A stretch of 64,000 nt of DNA from Elysia chlorotica (taxonomy: Eukaryota; Mollusca; Gastropoda; Plakobranchidae). This document shows positions 35,388 through 48,601 of the stretch, in pieces. The notes under the pieces were generated by a model. The model saw only the letters and a program-made list of their open reading frames with translations, made no database searches and was not told the origin of the DNA. The position numbers were made by a program, and so were the translations under genes. The stretch is taken from assembly GCA_003991915.1 (NCBI GenBank), contig RQTK01000215.1:458712-522711 (forward strand), read 5' to 3'. The stretch's first letter is position 1; every line of letters begins with the position of its first letter.

Positions 35388-35827
35388 TTTGAACTCAGAT
35401 CTATCTAAGTGCATACGATAATGTGGGTGCTCAGTCGCGATGTTTGAAGCTCCGCAATAATACATTAAACATAAACTCGGTGTACACAAAGCTTTTCAGT
35501 CTGAAGGAGCTCCACCATTCCTAGAGACATTTCCCTAAAACCCTTACGCAAATGATTAACTAGATTCCAACCTGACTGCTAGATACAAAACGAAATACAC
35601 TTACCACTTAGGAATTTTGTAAGGCAACGCGGGTAACGCAAATACGGTTTCAAATACAACATAGAGTACCGGTAAAATTAACGTTTTTATTTTTCTTAGA
35701 TACCCTAAACTATATCTAAATCTACCTTTGAGAATCATACGAAATGATAAATTGGATATGTCTATTCCAGTTAATCATAAGAAAAGCATCCTTCAAAACT
35801 TTTCAAACATTCAAGTACTGATTTTGA

Positions 35828-35830
<3 letters not shown>

Positions 35831-35885
<55 letters not shown>

Positions 35886-35895
35886 AGAGAGAGAA
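35831..35895. repeat. (AG)n microsatellite
   Basis: A pure run of about 48 bp, then a mixed A/G tail. Confidence 0.95.
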
Positions 35896-37116
35896 TTATA
35901 TAAAGAGATAGAGAGATTGTCATCACTAGGTGGCGTTACTGACAAACCACTGCAAGAGGTAGGGACAGGTGGGTTAACCAAGAAGTTCGGCCTCAACCTC
36001 AACAAACCTCCAAGAGCTATTTACTGTTTGCAGTGTTGGGCAAACCTCTCTGACGCTGAACTGACACAGCTGATAGGAGTTAGATCAAGTTAAGAGGAAT
36101 GCACTATTTCAAAAGTTTACATATAATCTGATTTATTTTCAAGTGAGAAGCATATTATATTTTTTCAACGTTTGGCTCTTCGGTTGCTATTGACAAAGGA
36201 AAAAGTTACAAGTATGATACGATTTCTTATTAGACATATAGAGAAACAAGGAACCAAAATAAATCTAGCAACCCACTAGAAGGCTTTTCCTTTATACAGA
36301 AAATTTAATTTTATTTATCGCGCCCTTTCTGATATTTATGTCCTTATAAACTTTTGAATCTCCAAACCAACCACTCCCCGAGGAAAGAAAGAGAAAGAAA
36401 CAGAGGGAGCAAGTGAGAAAAAGACTACATTTTCTTCATGGATGAGGTGTGGACGCCAGTTTCCTCAAATTGGATCTTTTCAAACTGTCACAAACGAATG
36501 ACTGAACACAATCCCCTTCTATTGACCTTATAATGCCGTAAAAATAAACGAGTCAATATAAAGCAAATATAATTCTGTTTTAATTTTCTGAGACTAATAG
36601 CATGTTTTTGAAATGGTAATTATAAGAAAGTTGGTGGGCATAAAAATGAAAAAGAAAAGAAGCAAAGAAAACAAACACGATAAGGTTAAAAAAAAGATGT
36701 GCGCTTATGACAGGGGTTAAAAAAAGACAGACACACAGGACAAGCAGAACGAGGAAAAACAAAACAAAAGAGAGAGCTAGAGAGAGAGAAAGATAGACAA
36801 AAAGAGCAGAGAAATATATCTCCCTAATTAGTTTAAAAAAAAATCTGTATATAATACTAAATACAATTCAGCGAGTTGGTATATTATACTTGATAGAGAT
36901 GTGTAAAGCAATATAAGTATTTAATCTGAAAATTCTAACCATTGAAATGTGGAAATATGTCAGCAAGGTATCGGCCAGTGACGTAACAAAGAACTATCCC
37001 TCAACTAATCATAGTATTAAATAATGATAGGATTTGCATTGCTGGGGTCGGCCAGTTTGTGCTGATCTGAGCTTACCTATGGGGATGCTTTGTTTGCTCA
37101 TCAGGAATTTCGGTAA

Positions 37117-37204
37117 CCATCCAACTCTGACATACCACAAGGTCACTTACAGATGAGTTTGTCCAGGTGACAAGGGCTACATGGCGGGGGACATCCCAAT
37201 TCTA
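37117..37204 (-). repeat. Duplicated cassette with splice donor, copy 2 (candidate alternative first exon)
   Basis: The partner of 33617-33703, with the same GTAAGT donor (exon side ending at 37151). Flanks differ on both sides, so the two copies could belong to alternative promoters, or one may be a stray duplicate. Confidence 0.4.
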
Positions 37205-39622
37205 CGACATGCCTTGAGTTACAAGTTTTAACATATCAGGTTCATCGTGCAAAGCATAGAACGTTGACTGTGATCTGCCATTTTTTATTTACTCTACTCT
37301 CTCCTCTCCACCCCTCCTCTCCACCCCCCCCCTTTTCATCTCTCTCTCTCTCTCTCTCTTATAGTTTCACCTTTTGCTAAACCGAAGGAAAAGATAACGC
37401 TTACAATGCGTGTTAAATCGAAATCGATGTCAGCACAGACAGACACACACACACAATTAAATAAACAACGGTAGCATATTGTGCAAATTTTTCTCGTGTG
37501 TTGATAAATATGCATCTCTGGGTGTACGTTTACAATTTCTTCATAGAGCCATTTTGTATAAATCTATAAAACGCTTCCACCCCAACAACACCAAAATCCT
37601 TAATTGTTTTTGTAATACACGGTGTCTTCCTTGATCTATATCAAGTACACAAGGACCCCCCCCCCCCTCAATTAACTGTTTCGTAAAAGTTTGCAGGGAG
37701 AGGTAGGGAAAACATGTAAACGTTAGGTATAAGTTATACAACCTTAAAAAATAGCGGTCTTTGAAGAATACACTTTAAAACCTTCAGTATAATTTATAAT
37801 GTTTAAAATATCAATTCGAATGAAGCAACAAAGTCTCTGATCTATGAGAGAGGGTGAAAACATTTTCAAACACTTAAACCAAGGACACCGTGCATCCCAT
37901 ATCAGGGAAAGATAATAAAGCTGGACAAACAGCCACAGATACATTGCCGAGACATGAGGGCAAGACTTAGACAGGCTGTAAGAGGGACACTAAAATTATT
38001 CAGTCTGCACCACACAGCCAGTCTCGAAATGTGGACGGCAAAGGAATTTAAACGGTGTAAGGGCCAAGAAAATAGATTTGGTTGCAATGCAAACCTATGC
38101 TCTATACATAGATGGTTAGCGTACGTGTTTGTAGTTTACACAATCGGTATAAAATGGGGATCAAACTTGAGACCATGTTAGTCAGGGTAGGAGTGATAAG
38201 ATAAAACCTAAACTAACCTTCCAAAAAGGCCCTACAGATACAAAGCCCACATTCACGTCGTTTCTTCTCAAGTGTTCTGGCGTGACGAGAAAACATTCCT
38301 CCAGCAAAAACAAAAAGCAAAATTTAAAAAGATTCCTGTTGATTTTCATGCAAGGACAGACTGTACAATTTCACGTTTCAACTTTATCTTGTGCTAAATG
38401 CACATTCACTATTTCCACTCAAGAAAACAACACTCCCTCCCCAAGACAACTGAAACAAAAACACACAAACAAACAAACAATTAGAAAAGGTTTGCAAAAA
38501 GAGGGAATTTTAATGTCAACAGATTGTACTGAATATCCCTACCTGTGTCAAAAAGAAAATGTGAATAATTATTTTAAATCACTCAAATAGAAGAAAAATA
38601 ACCGGTAACCCCCTCCCCCCTCTTTCTGCCCATAAAACAGAAACTCTATAATTTTAGTTCTTTGTCTGTTGCCCATTCAATCCTTCAATGCATTTGTTAT
38701 TGCCTTTAATTATGCATTTGAATGAAGAGATTATAATTGGAGAAATCAATTACTGCTCTGATAGTCAAGGAGGGGAAAAGGTAAGAGTGAGGACAGTGCA
38801 TACACTCATGATATGGGTGGGGCGTGTGTGGTTTAGCTTAACAGTTTTTTACATGACTGTCAGCCAGAGGAAACACTATCTTCATTGTACAGAGTAAAAC
38901 TGCATAAAATAATTATTGATCAACTAGAGGCGCGCATTTATACAAAACATTGGCAAAAAGATAACAAAATAAATGCTGAACATTGACAAAATCCAACAAA
39001 AAAGCAGATCATTGGCAAGAAAAAGCAAAAAAAAACAACAAAAAAAAAACAAACAAACAATAACACACAAACAAGAAAACAAGAGAAAGAAAGAAAAAAG
39101 ATTAGTTTTCTTTGTTGTATATCGAAGACACTTAGTACACATTACTTCCTGTAGCAATCAGTTTTCATATATGAAATACCCATATTCATAAATAAATCTC
39201 TACGTTTTTTTTAAAGGCATAGTCATGAAACAAAATTGTCCCCTCCTACACTGAAGGCTCTGAAGTTCTATCGTCAATAAATAATAAGTTTTCCTTTTCT
39301 TATTCAAATGCCCACGTAAGGACATATTTGATTAAATATAAAAAAGCCAAGCGCACATAGATTCTGAACTGTTTATTAAGCAATGTTGACATTTCGTCCT
39401 TCATTAATTAGTCTCAATTATGCCAAAGCCAACTAACCGACAATAGATTTAGTGAGATCCGAATGGCCTCTTATTTGCACAAATTGCCTCCATGACGTTG
39501 TCTTAGCTATGCAGCCTCTATTGAATGGCCATGAAAACTATATTTTTCTTTTATCAGAGAAAGATATCTTCCCAGGCTCTCCAAACTGAAAATTGCTCCT
39601 ATTAATAAAATACTGTTGTACA

Positions 39623-39665
<43 letters not shown>

Positions 39666-40336
39666 ACATGTTTCATGCGACGGTGAACAGATCTGATCGA
39701 TGAGTGAGATAAATCGCTTTACTCCTCTTGAAAAAATGCAATATTACGTCAGAGGGAATCTTGAAACCTATAAGCACCATAGAAGCTGCCTATTCTTCCT
39801 AGTCAGTAATTTGTCCCACTCACGTGTTTCTTCTTTTCTTATTAAGTTTAGTTCACTCTCATGCGGCAACAGCTGCTGCTGTGGCAGGTAATTAAAACCA
39901 GATCTACCAGACCATACACTGTTTGTACATCTGTATTATCTTATTCCCGGCAAAGGCCATTGTGATGTCCTAGCCACAAACTATTTTCAATTCAAATGTA
40001 AAATAAATATGCAAAAATAATGAAGGGGTGAAGAAAATGGTAGCGCCCACCACATTGGTGTTTAAAGGTAGAGCAGCCTCATCGACAAATGGCAGTAACT
40101 ACTACCCCTTTCCATATGTTCACTTCGTCAGTTCGTTTTCACCCTCTTTTCCCATATAACGATCTAAGACACAAAACCACTTGAGGAAATTTTACACGAT
40201 GAAGTATTCCGCTACAATAACAGCAGCCCCCCCCCCCACCCCCCCCCCCCCCCCACACACCCCCCGAAAAAAATAAACGAAACAAAAGCAACGACAAATG
40301 GCAAGTACAAAACCATTAATAATTTTTTAGCAGTTT

Positions 40337-40493
<157 letters not shown>

Positions 40494-40930
40494 ATTACCA
40501 CTACTAGTACTACTACTAAGTTTGCTAGTTTGTGCGCAGGAATGGTAAGAAACAAAATTGTTCGAGAAATATCTGCGATGTAGCTTTAAGCTGATGAACA
40601 CCGTTTTACTTATTTAAACAAAAATACGATTGGCAACATTTGGTCGACTTGCAGACTGGCAGGTGGCAGTTATGCTATTTCACCCTATATAAAAAAGACA
40701 ATAGAGCAATATTTAAGTAAAACAGCAATTTCTTCGCACGACTGACTACACTTTATGATCGTTGCATAATCTTTTGGCTAAGTGATCGATTGATTGATCT
40801 GCCCAATAATTACACACACAAGAACACCTTGAGTTAATGCCCCACTGCACAGGACTTTATTGAATAACTCCTGGATCAATTTCCAGAATCCAAGTACCTT
40901 AGCTGAATTGTGAATGAGTAACTTTCTACT

Positions 40931-41225
<295 letters not shown>

Positions 41226-43107
41226 ATAGTATTTAAAAAAACCCATTAAAGATTCGAGCAAAATCAAGGAATTTAAAGTTCTCAGAAAAACACTTAAAGT
41301 TGATGGTAGAATGTTTAAACAACGGCGGCACCAAGCCAATACTACACACAGATACAACCGAGTTTTAAAAAATACTTTAAGAAAGACAGGACAAATAACT
41401 GCACTCAAAAAGCCATTTCTATAAGGAAAACGGCCAGGCCATACACAGAAAGGAAAAAAAAAGCCAAACATCGTGGGTATCAAAGGTGCTTAGCAAACCA
41501 ACAAATAGTGACTATTGAGACGAGAGTGTTTGCCGGACGGGCGTGCGGCCACTCAGTTTCCTTTTCCAAAGCAAGACCAGGCAAGAGATGCCTTCTCCAA
41601 ACTAGTGGAAGCTAACAATGCTGTCAAGGGAAAGGCGACTCAACTTGAGATTATGATAATGGGAGTTGTGAACAAGTGCAAGGATAGCAGTGGAATGGAG
41701 AGGGCGAGAGGCAGAGGTGATAATCAGAGAACTGTGCAGCTATATAAATATGTAACGATAAGAAATTTTGTGAATGATAAAACTAAAGATGGCTGAGTAG
41801 ATAGATTGGAAGACGAGCGTAGATGAAGAGAAAGAAATAGAGAGATAAACAGATAGACATTCGCCTTCGCTTTCACAACATGTTTTTTTTAGGGTAGAGG
41901 GAAAAAAAAGTCAGTATCGTTCTGTTCTGAGAGAATAAATTCACCCAAGTGCATCTATTATTGGGCTCCAGGGATATAGTTGTAAACTAACAAAAATAAT
42001 CTGGAACTAAAGTTAACTCAAACTTTAATATAGCTTATAGAACTTTAAAACTGTAACAATGTACAATTTACATTAATCAAAATAGAACTTAAGTAAAGAT
42101 TATTTATACGAAAGCCATTTCATTTTGAACATTATACAGCCAAACGCACATAAAAGTAAAATTGCCACAGCACCAAAAGGTATTTGAAACTAATATTATT
42201 TTAATAATAATTATAGGCTTCTTCCACCAGAGGTGCCAAGCGCATTGAAGGCTCAATTTTGGTTCCTGCTCTCTACAACGAACCTAGGTCTCCTGGCGTT
42301 GAACTAAAAGCTTTCAAACTTTAGCTTTATTGGGATGCGGCTGCCGCCACTCAATCACATTATTTTAGAGGGGGGTGTCTAACACATAGGGTCTATTCCA
42401 TAGGGCTTTACATGCTGACGTGCGTATCTAAACTCGATGGCGATGCCAAGAGAGGGGGAAATTAATAACTGTCTATCACGTCAGGAGGGAAAAAAGAGAA
42501 GCTTGAAAGATGAGTGCGCGTGCTGCATCGAATGCCCTCATCATGCGAACGCAACGCACCTGGTCATAAGAACGTAGACATTTTGTTCAATTTGAATATT
42601 TTGCTTGGTGATTAATAAAATATAGTTTTTTAAACCCCGAGTGGTGATGGTTGAGCAATCATACTTGGAAGCTCGAAACTGTCTTTTTAACATATATTTT
42701 AATAACCGCATGTACAAAGAGAGGCTTAAGTCAGCATGTATATGCAAACTTACATTGATTTTATAGAAAGAAATTACGCAATAAAATTGTCAATTTATAT
42801 AGCTATCCAGGGTCTTTGACTCATAAACTTAACATCTGAAGCTCTTTTTGTTTTTGTTTTTGTTTTGTTTTGAGACAAAAAGAAAATGAGAGAAGAAAAT
42901 GTAATTCTACTGAACTGATTCAGAGCCTATTGAAAAATAGAATCGATTAAAATTTAAATACAAATAAATAAAGAGAGAAATAAATGCTCAACAAATCTCC
43001 TCAGGCACCATTCGAGTATAGTATTACAATATAAGGCACGGATGTATCACTACTGCTAGCCACTCCCTCACCAAAATAAAAAACTGCAGGGGAAACTGCT
43101 TGAAAAA

Positions 43108-43141
43108 NNNNNNNNNNNNNNNNNNNNNNNNNNNNNNNNNN
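43108..43141. other. Assembly gap (34 N)
   Basis: Run of N. Its length may be an estimate. It sits at the edge of a tandem repeat, the likely reason for the gap. Confidence 0.98.
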
Positions 43142-43268
43142 CATATAATCCAAGGAGGACCTCTTAGTTGAAAGTCTCATATATTCCAAGTAGGATCTCC
43201 TAGTTGAAAGTCTCATATATTCCAAGTAGGATCCCCTAGTTGAAAGTCTCATATATTCTAAGGAGGCT
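43142..43268. repeat. 36-bp tandem repeat next to assembly gap
   Basis: About 3.5 units of catatattccaagtaggatc plus tcctagttgaaagtct. The array abuts the N run at 43108-43141, so its true length is unknown. Confidence 0.9.
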
Positions 43269-43599
43269 CCTATACGGCGACGGGTCTCCAAAGGCTAATG
43301 TGTGACAACTTAACGTGGCTATCATGGCGCGGTAACAGTGGGGTAGAACAGCAGAAGGGTGGAGGGAGAGCAGATGGAGGAAGAGCAGGAGGAGGAGGAG
43401 GAGGAGGAGGAGGAACAGGGACATTAACTGCTATTAGCCTAGAAACATGAGTGAGAGACAGAGATGGAGAGACAGACAGAGAGACATAGACAGACAGTAT
43501 GGCCATTGCCATAAAAAGCACTGGTGATATAAAGATAATGTAACTAGTTTTAAAGCGTAGTCTGTGTATAATTCTATTAATTTTCATTGTGGTGTCTCA

Positions 43600-43722
43600 C
43601 TATTATTGTAGGCCTAATGTAATTTCTTTTGAAGATGTCACATTCAACATTATATATTTTCGATGTAACACACATTGACTGAATAAAATTGAATTTGAAT
43701 TTGAATTTGAATTTGAATTATA
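43600..43722 (+). mobile_element. LINE-like 3' end with (TTGAA) tail
   Basis: gactgaataaaattgaattt runs into four or five copies of a ttgaat unit, the kind of short-repeat tail left by some non-LTR elements. Only the 3' tip is visible; no reverse transcriptase is recognised next to it. Confidence 0.4.
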
Positions 43723-43746
43723 GAGAGAGAGAGATATAGACAGAGA

Positions 43747-43849
43747 GTGTTGAAGCTAGTTTTGAAAAGAATGGAATCGGCATTTTCTTGTCTCGTCGAC
43801 GTGGTTGTGACAAAAAAAAAAAAACCCCATTAAAATTAGGCATGGCAAG
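43747..43849. repeat. 103-bp shared block X, copy 2
   Basis: Partner of 34985-35087, 8.7 kb away, flanked by unrelated sequence. Confidence 0.9.
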
Positions 43850-45228
43850 TAAGGACTCCGATGGAAAACCTAGCAAACGGGTTTGAATGAACACGAGAGA
43901 AGAATTTGCAGAAAAATGTTCAAACACATCGAAGAAAAAAAAAATCCAATCCACCTTAGCATGTACTTAAAAATGGTAGTACTGGTACAGGGGCGATAAA
44001 CATCTATAAGTAAAATAATAAACCTTGTTTCTTTGTTTCTTCAGCGTTCTACCCCAAACACACTTAGGCTCAGAGCGCTTTACGACAAAAATACATAATT
44101 GAAAAAAAATGTACTTAATTAAAATGCTAGTATTAACAAAACAGCATACTAATGTAATACTATAGCTAAAAAGCATTAAAAATGCATGTGCATTTAAATA
44201 ACAATTATGAAACTTAAACACATAATTACATGCCAAAATAAAATATTAATGGTACATGTATGACTAAACTCACATATCCGTGTATACATATGCTCAATAA
44301 ACATACATTCCACTCATGAGTAAAGGAAGACAAAGAGAGACTGAAAACTGAACACCCCAAAATTCCGAAGCTGCCGTTAAGTGCGATTCGTGCCGCACTG
44401 TTTGGCTCACTCCGAGGTAGAGTAAACTACGTGTATGTACACAGGACTTGGCGGAATACCGTTGTCACAACGTTACAGTCTCGCTAAGCTGGTAGGCATG
44501 GAAACTTCTATCGATTCAGACCAGTTACTCCCACTGATCTTGTTTTCGATTTGTGTCTCCCTAAATCATTCACTACATCTAATAGGCCGAAACGAGATTT
44601 TAAATAAATAAATAACAGCATTCTGAATCAATAGCTGCTTTTAGCACCATTCGTCCTGCCTCTGCAGGTGACAATTGTTGAAACAGCACCATGGCTAATA
44701 TTAAAAAGAATCATTAAGTAATGAAGAAAAGTGTTACCTAGGAAAGAGAAAAAAAAATGAAAAAATAAACACAATGCGCCCCTCTCATCCGAAAACTTCG
44801 TCTCGTTCGTCTTTCTTATATCTCATATATTTGAAGTCTGAAATTGTCACTTTACGACATTGATAAGTAACTAATTACGATTAATGCCTCTAAGATAAAC
44901 AAATTCGATTTATATCACTACGAGGACGTTCACTTTTTCATTTCTAAAATTCATTTCGCAGGCTGTAATTTCATCTAGAAATCCTTTTTTTCAAATAGGC
45001 TGAGGCTTGGAATGCATCATTCTAGCATCATATGTGAGACGCAAATGCTTGACAATGAAACAAAAACGACAACTATGGGGAAAAAGGAAAACAATAATAA
45101 TAATACTTTCTCATACGCCAACTCACCTAAGAAATGTATTGCATTCATAAAGGATACAGTAAAAGCGAAAAGGGCAAACGTGGCTCGCCGTGGGCATCGA
45201 GAGAGTGGGGTATATCATGTAAAAAAAC

Positions 45229-45232
<4 letters not shown>

Positions 45233-45284
<52 letters not shown>
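45233..45284. repeat. (AG)n microsatellite
   Basis: Pure 52-bp run followed by a short GT run. Confidence 0.95.
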
Positions 45285-45286
<2 letters not shown>

Positions 45287-46934
45287 GAAAGTGTGTGTGT
45301 GAGAGTCTCGTAGGAGAATCATGATAAATTTAATATCCTTGTTCTCAAGCATCTTGAAATTAACAACCAATGTGTGTAGCGTTTCCTTCATGTTCTGAAA
45401 AAATATCCATATTAGAAAGCGTGACTTCTCTCCGGCACTGCCAATGCTGAAGACAATTCATAAGGATTATTCTTATCTCATTCGTACGAGAATATAAAAA
45501 GAAACGATTGCCTTTTCACTATCAATACTCTAGCTGTTTTTCCTACCATGCCATCCATTTAGAAATCTGATAGACGTAATCTTACTGTGAGCCCGTCATA
45601 TCCTAACGACTTTTTATTAGTAAATAAAAAAAATTTATCCAGGAACTCAAAATTAATAATGGTTTTAAGAGCTATAGGAAAAAGCCATTTCTGTATTTCT
45701 AGTAAAATTCTCTCTCGAGGGATAGGGGAACTTTGGTTAGCCTATAAGTGGGCTTAATTTTTTAGAAAATCAGTACATGTATACTTTACATTTAATACTA
45801 TAAGTGATATTTTGTTGAAACGTACATTTACTGTTGTCATTAATCATCAATAATACACGAGATAAGAACTAGCTTGACCCGAGGTTTGATATGTATACGA
45901 AAGTAATCAAATTATATGATTTGATTCTAACTTTAAGGACAACTGAATTCTTGGCACGAGGTTTGATGTGTATACGAAAGTTATATATATGCATAGTTCT
46001 GTATGGCATATAATTTGGTTCTAACTTTAAGGACAACTTATTACATTTCTTACCAGCAAGCCAATTTAAACGATACTGTTTAAATTCTATCTCTTTAACT
46101 ATATTACAAAAATTATACTGCCAACTTTATAATCACTTTTTAAAAATCTAAATAAATTCGCAAATGAACCGCAATATAGCCAAGTGTTTGACATTAGGAG
46201 TTCAGAAACCAACTAACTAAGCAACCAATTCACCAATCTTTAACATCAGCAAGATCTTTAAAATGTACATGTCAGTTGGTCTCGCTAATTTTATCTCTCT
46301 CGCTCTTTTTCTCCGGTTCTCTCACAAATAACGCAAAGGTACAATAAGGGGTATACAAATAATTTATGCCGAAATTCACTATACATGTGTCTCCAAATCC
46401 CCTTCCATTAAACCAAAATAAATTAAATTGGAACAAGAGAGAGCAAAAATGCAGCCAACATAAAAACAATCACACTATTTCCCTGCCAAGGATCCGATTC
46501 CCTAAGCTATAGAAAGAAAGGTATCGCGTGTTCTGAGTACGCGCGTTTGAGAACTATCGATCAATATCGCGTAAAATTTGCTCTGGCAACACTACTTATG
46601 TAAAATGAATTTGAATGCTTTCATAATAAGTCGCTTCAGCGTTCTCTACGGCTCAGCGTTTCTAAATTAACGCTGCATCATTTTTTAGTTCGCAAAGACA
46701 TTGCCAGGTGCAGATGTATGAAGCGCAAAGTTAAAAAGTCTCTGAACATCAAAGCTTTTATTAAGTCACACGACAATTAAATTGGTCCAAATACAAAAAG
46801 GAAAGCAGTAAAAAACAAAACAAAACAACAACAAAAAACATAAGCAAAGAAACAACAACACAAGTTCCTAAAATGCCACGTATCCCCTGCTTTTACTTTG
46901 ACACAAATCTAAGTGCATTTACCATCCCTGTTGC

Positions 46935-46969
<35 letters not shown>

Positions 46970-46970
46970 T
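46935..46970. repeat. (GT)n microsatellite
   Basis: About 17 GT units. Confidence 0.9.
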
Positions 46971-47379
46971 TTGTGTGTTTAAAAAAAAATTACAAATCAA
47001 CAATATGGGATTATCGTAGTATCGTAGTTTTTCTTTTCACATCTTGTAATGCTTATTCAAGAACAAAGAAACAAGACAAAAATGTGTCATATCTTTTTGA
47101 CAATTTTTATCCGGAACATTTTTTCTCTGCCAAATTGTATTTCAATATTAGTTCTTTCTCCAGGGAAAAGGAAACCACATCCATAACCCCCCCCCCTTTT
47201 TTTTTTAAACAAATCCCATTTCAAGAGGATCATTAGTGCGATGGGTTCTGGACAAATGATTTTCAACACTTAGATAAAGAATTTTCTATCCTTTAACGTA
47301 AAAACAAATGGCATACCCGAATTCTCATTCGTTGGGTTTCTTTTCTCCCGGACAAGAAAGGCAGTTTATTATGGGTTCC

Positions 47380-47381
<2 letters not shown>

Positions 47382-47456
<75 letters not shown>

Positions 47457-47520
47457 GAAGAAGAAGAAGAAGAAGAAGAAGAAAAATAAGAAGAAAAAGA
47501 AGAAGAACAACAACAAGCAA
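47382..47520. repeat. (AAT)n then (AAG)n microsatellite
   Basis: About 24 AAT units passing into AAG and AAC units. Confidence 0.95.
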
Positions 47521-48505
47521 AAGGGGCACGGTGTTCGGAAATATAATACCAGATAGAGTCAAGCGACTACCTTTCTACCCATTTCTACCAATTCTATTTT
47601 GGAATACAACTTTCGACTATTTTGGAGCATGAGACTTTGTTGGTTTTAAAATAACTCAGAATACAAACCTCCGTGTTTGAAGTTTCAACTACAACGTGTA
47701 AGTCTGATATACAAACGTTTTTGTAAGATAGGCAATTTAGATCTAATTGTTACAAATATGCAGCAAAAACATTGCTTGGAACTTACTCAAGCTTCTTAGG
47801 AAGCACACAAAGGTTTGAGATTTGAATAAAAAACAAAACAACAAGAAACAAACTTGGAACATTAAAGAGCAGAAAACAATAAAAACAACGCTCTGTTGCT
47901 CAACCAAATCAAATTGCATGTAAAAAGCTGTCATATGCAAAAACAACAACAACAAAAAATAAACAAACAGACATACAAACCCCGAAATGCAGACGCGCAT
48001 CACCCAAACCAATAACCCTACTCGACAGATGTCAACGACAGGTCCTCGGAAGAGTAGAGAGGATGTAGATGTCTGAGTACTCTACCACAATTGCACACAA
48101 TCAATACAACGCTCCTTTAAAACACTCTACAGGAGAGAGCCATAAACAGAGAAAGGCAGAAATACAAGGGAAAATCGATCAGAGCCTGTTTATATAAATA
48201 ATTACTGAACAATAACTGTATCCCACATCAGATCGGCCTCATCTGACATTGAGTGACGAGAGGAACTTGGCTGCGGGCACTCAGCTCAGCTCGTGAAACA
48301 AAGGGAATTTCAAAGGGAACATTGATTATTGTAGCCCCAAACATCCAAGAAAGTCTCGCAGTGCCTTAGACAGACTGCTCTCACAATATAACCGCACCAT
48401 TATTCCTGGAGGTAAGCGAGGGTTTTTACTGCATAAAAGAATAAATCAGGAAATTTAATCATTCAATTGTTTATTACACTCCTAGGTAATGTTTCCGAGA
48501 GAGGG

Positions 48506-48537
48506 AATAGGGGGAGGGGGGGGGGGGAGGGGGGAGG

Positions 48538-48597
<60 letters not shown>
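48506..48597. repeat. G-rich tract and (AG)n
   Basis: ggggaggggggggggggagg-type tract, then pure AG. On paper the G runs could form a quadruplex. Confidence 0.9.

Positions 48598-48601
<4 letters not shown>

Noticed and set aside
35728..36093. 121-aa plus-strand ORF with a balanced C-terminal half
   Set aside because: It spans an AG array and no family was recognised; the possible exon part lacks convincing splice sites.
41515..41796. 93-aa plus-strand ORF with plausible composition
   Set aside because: No recognised domain and no supporting neighbours; kept only as a note in the region entry.
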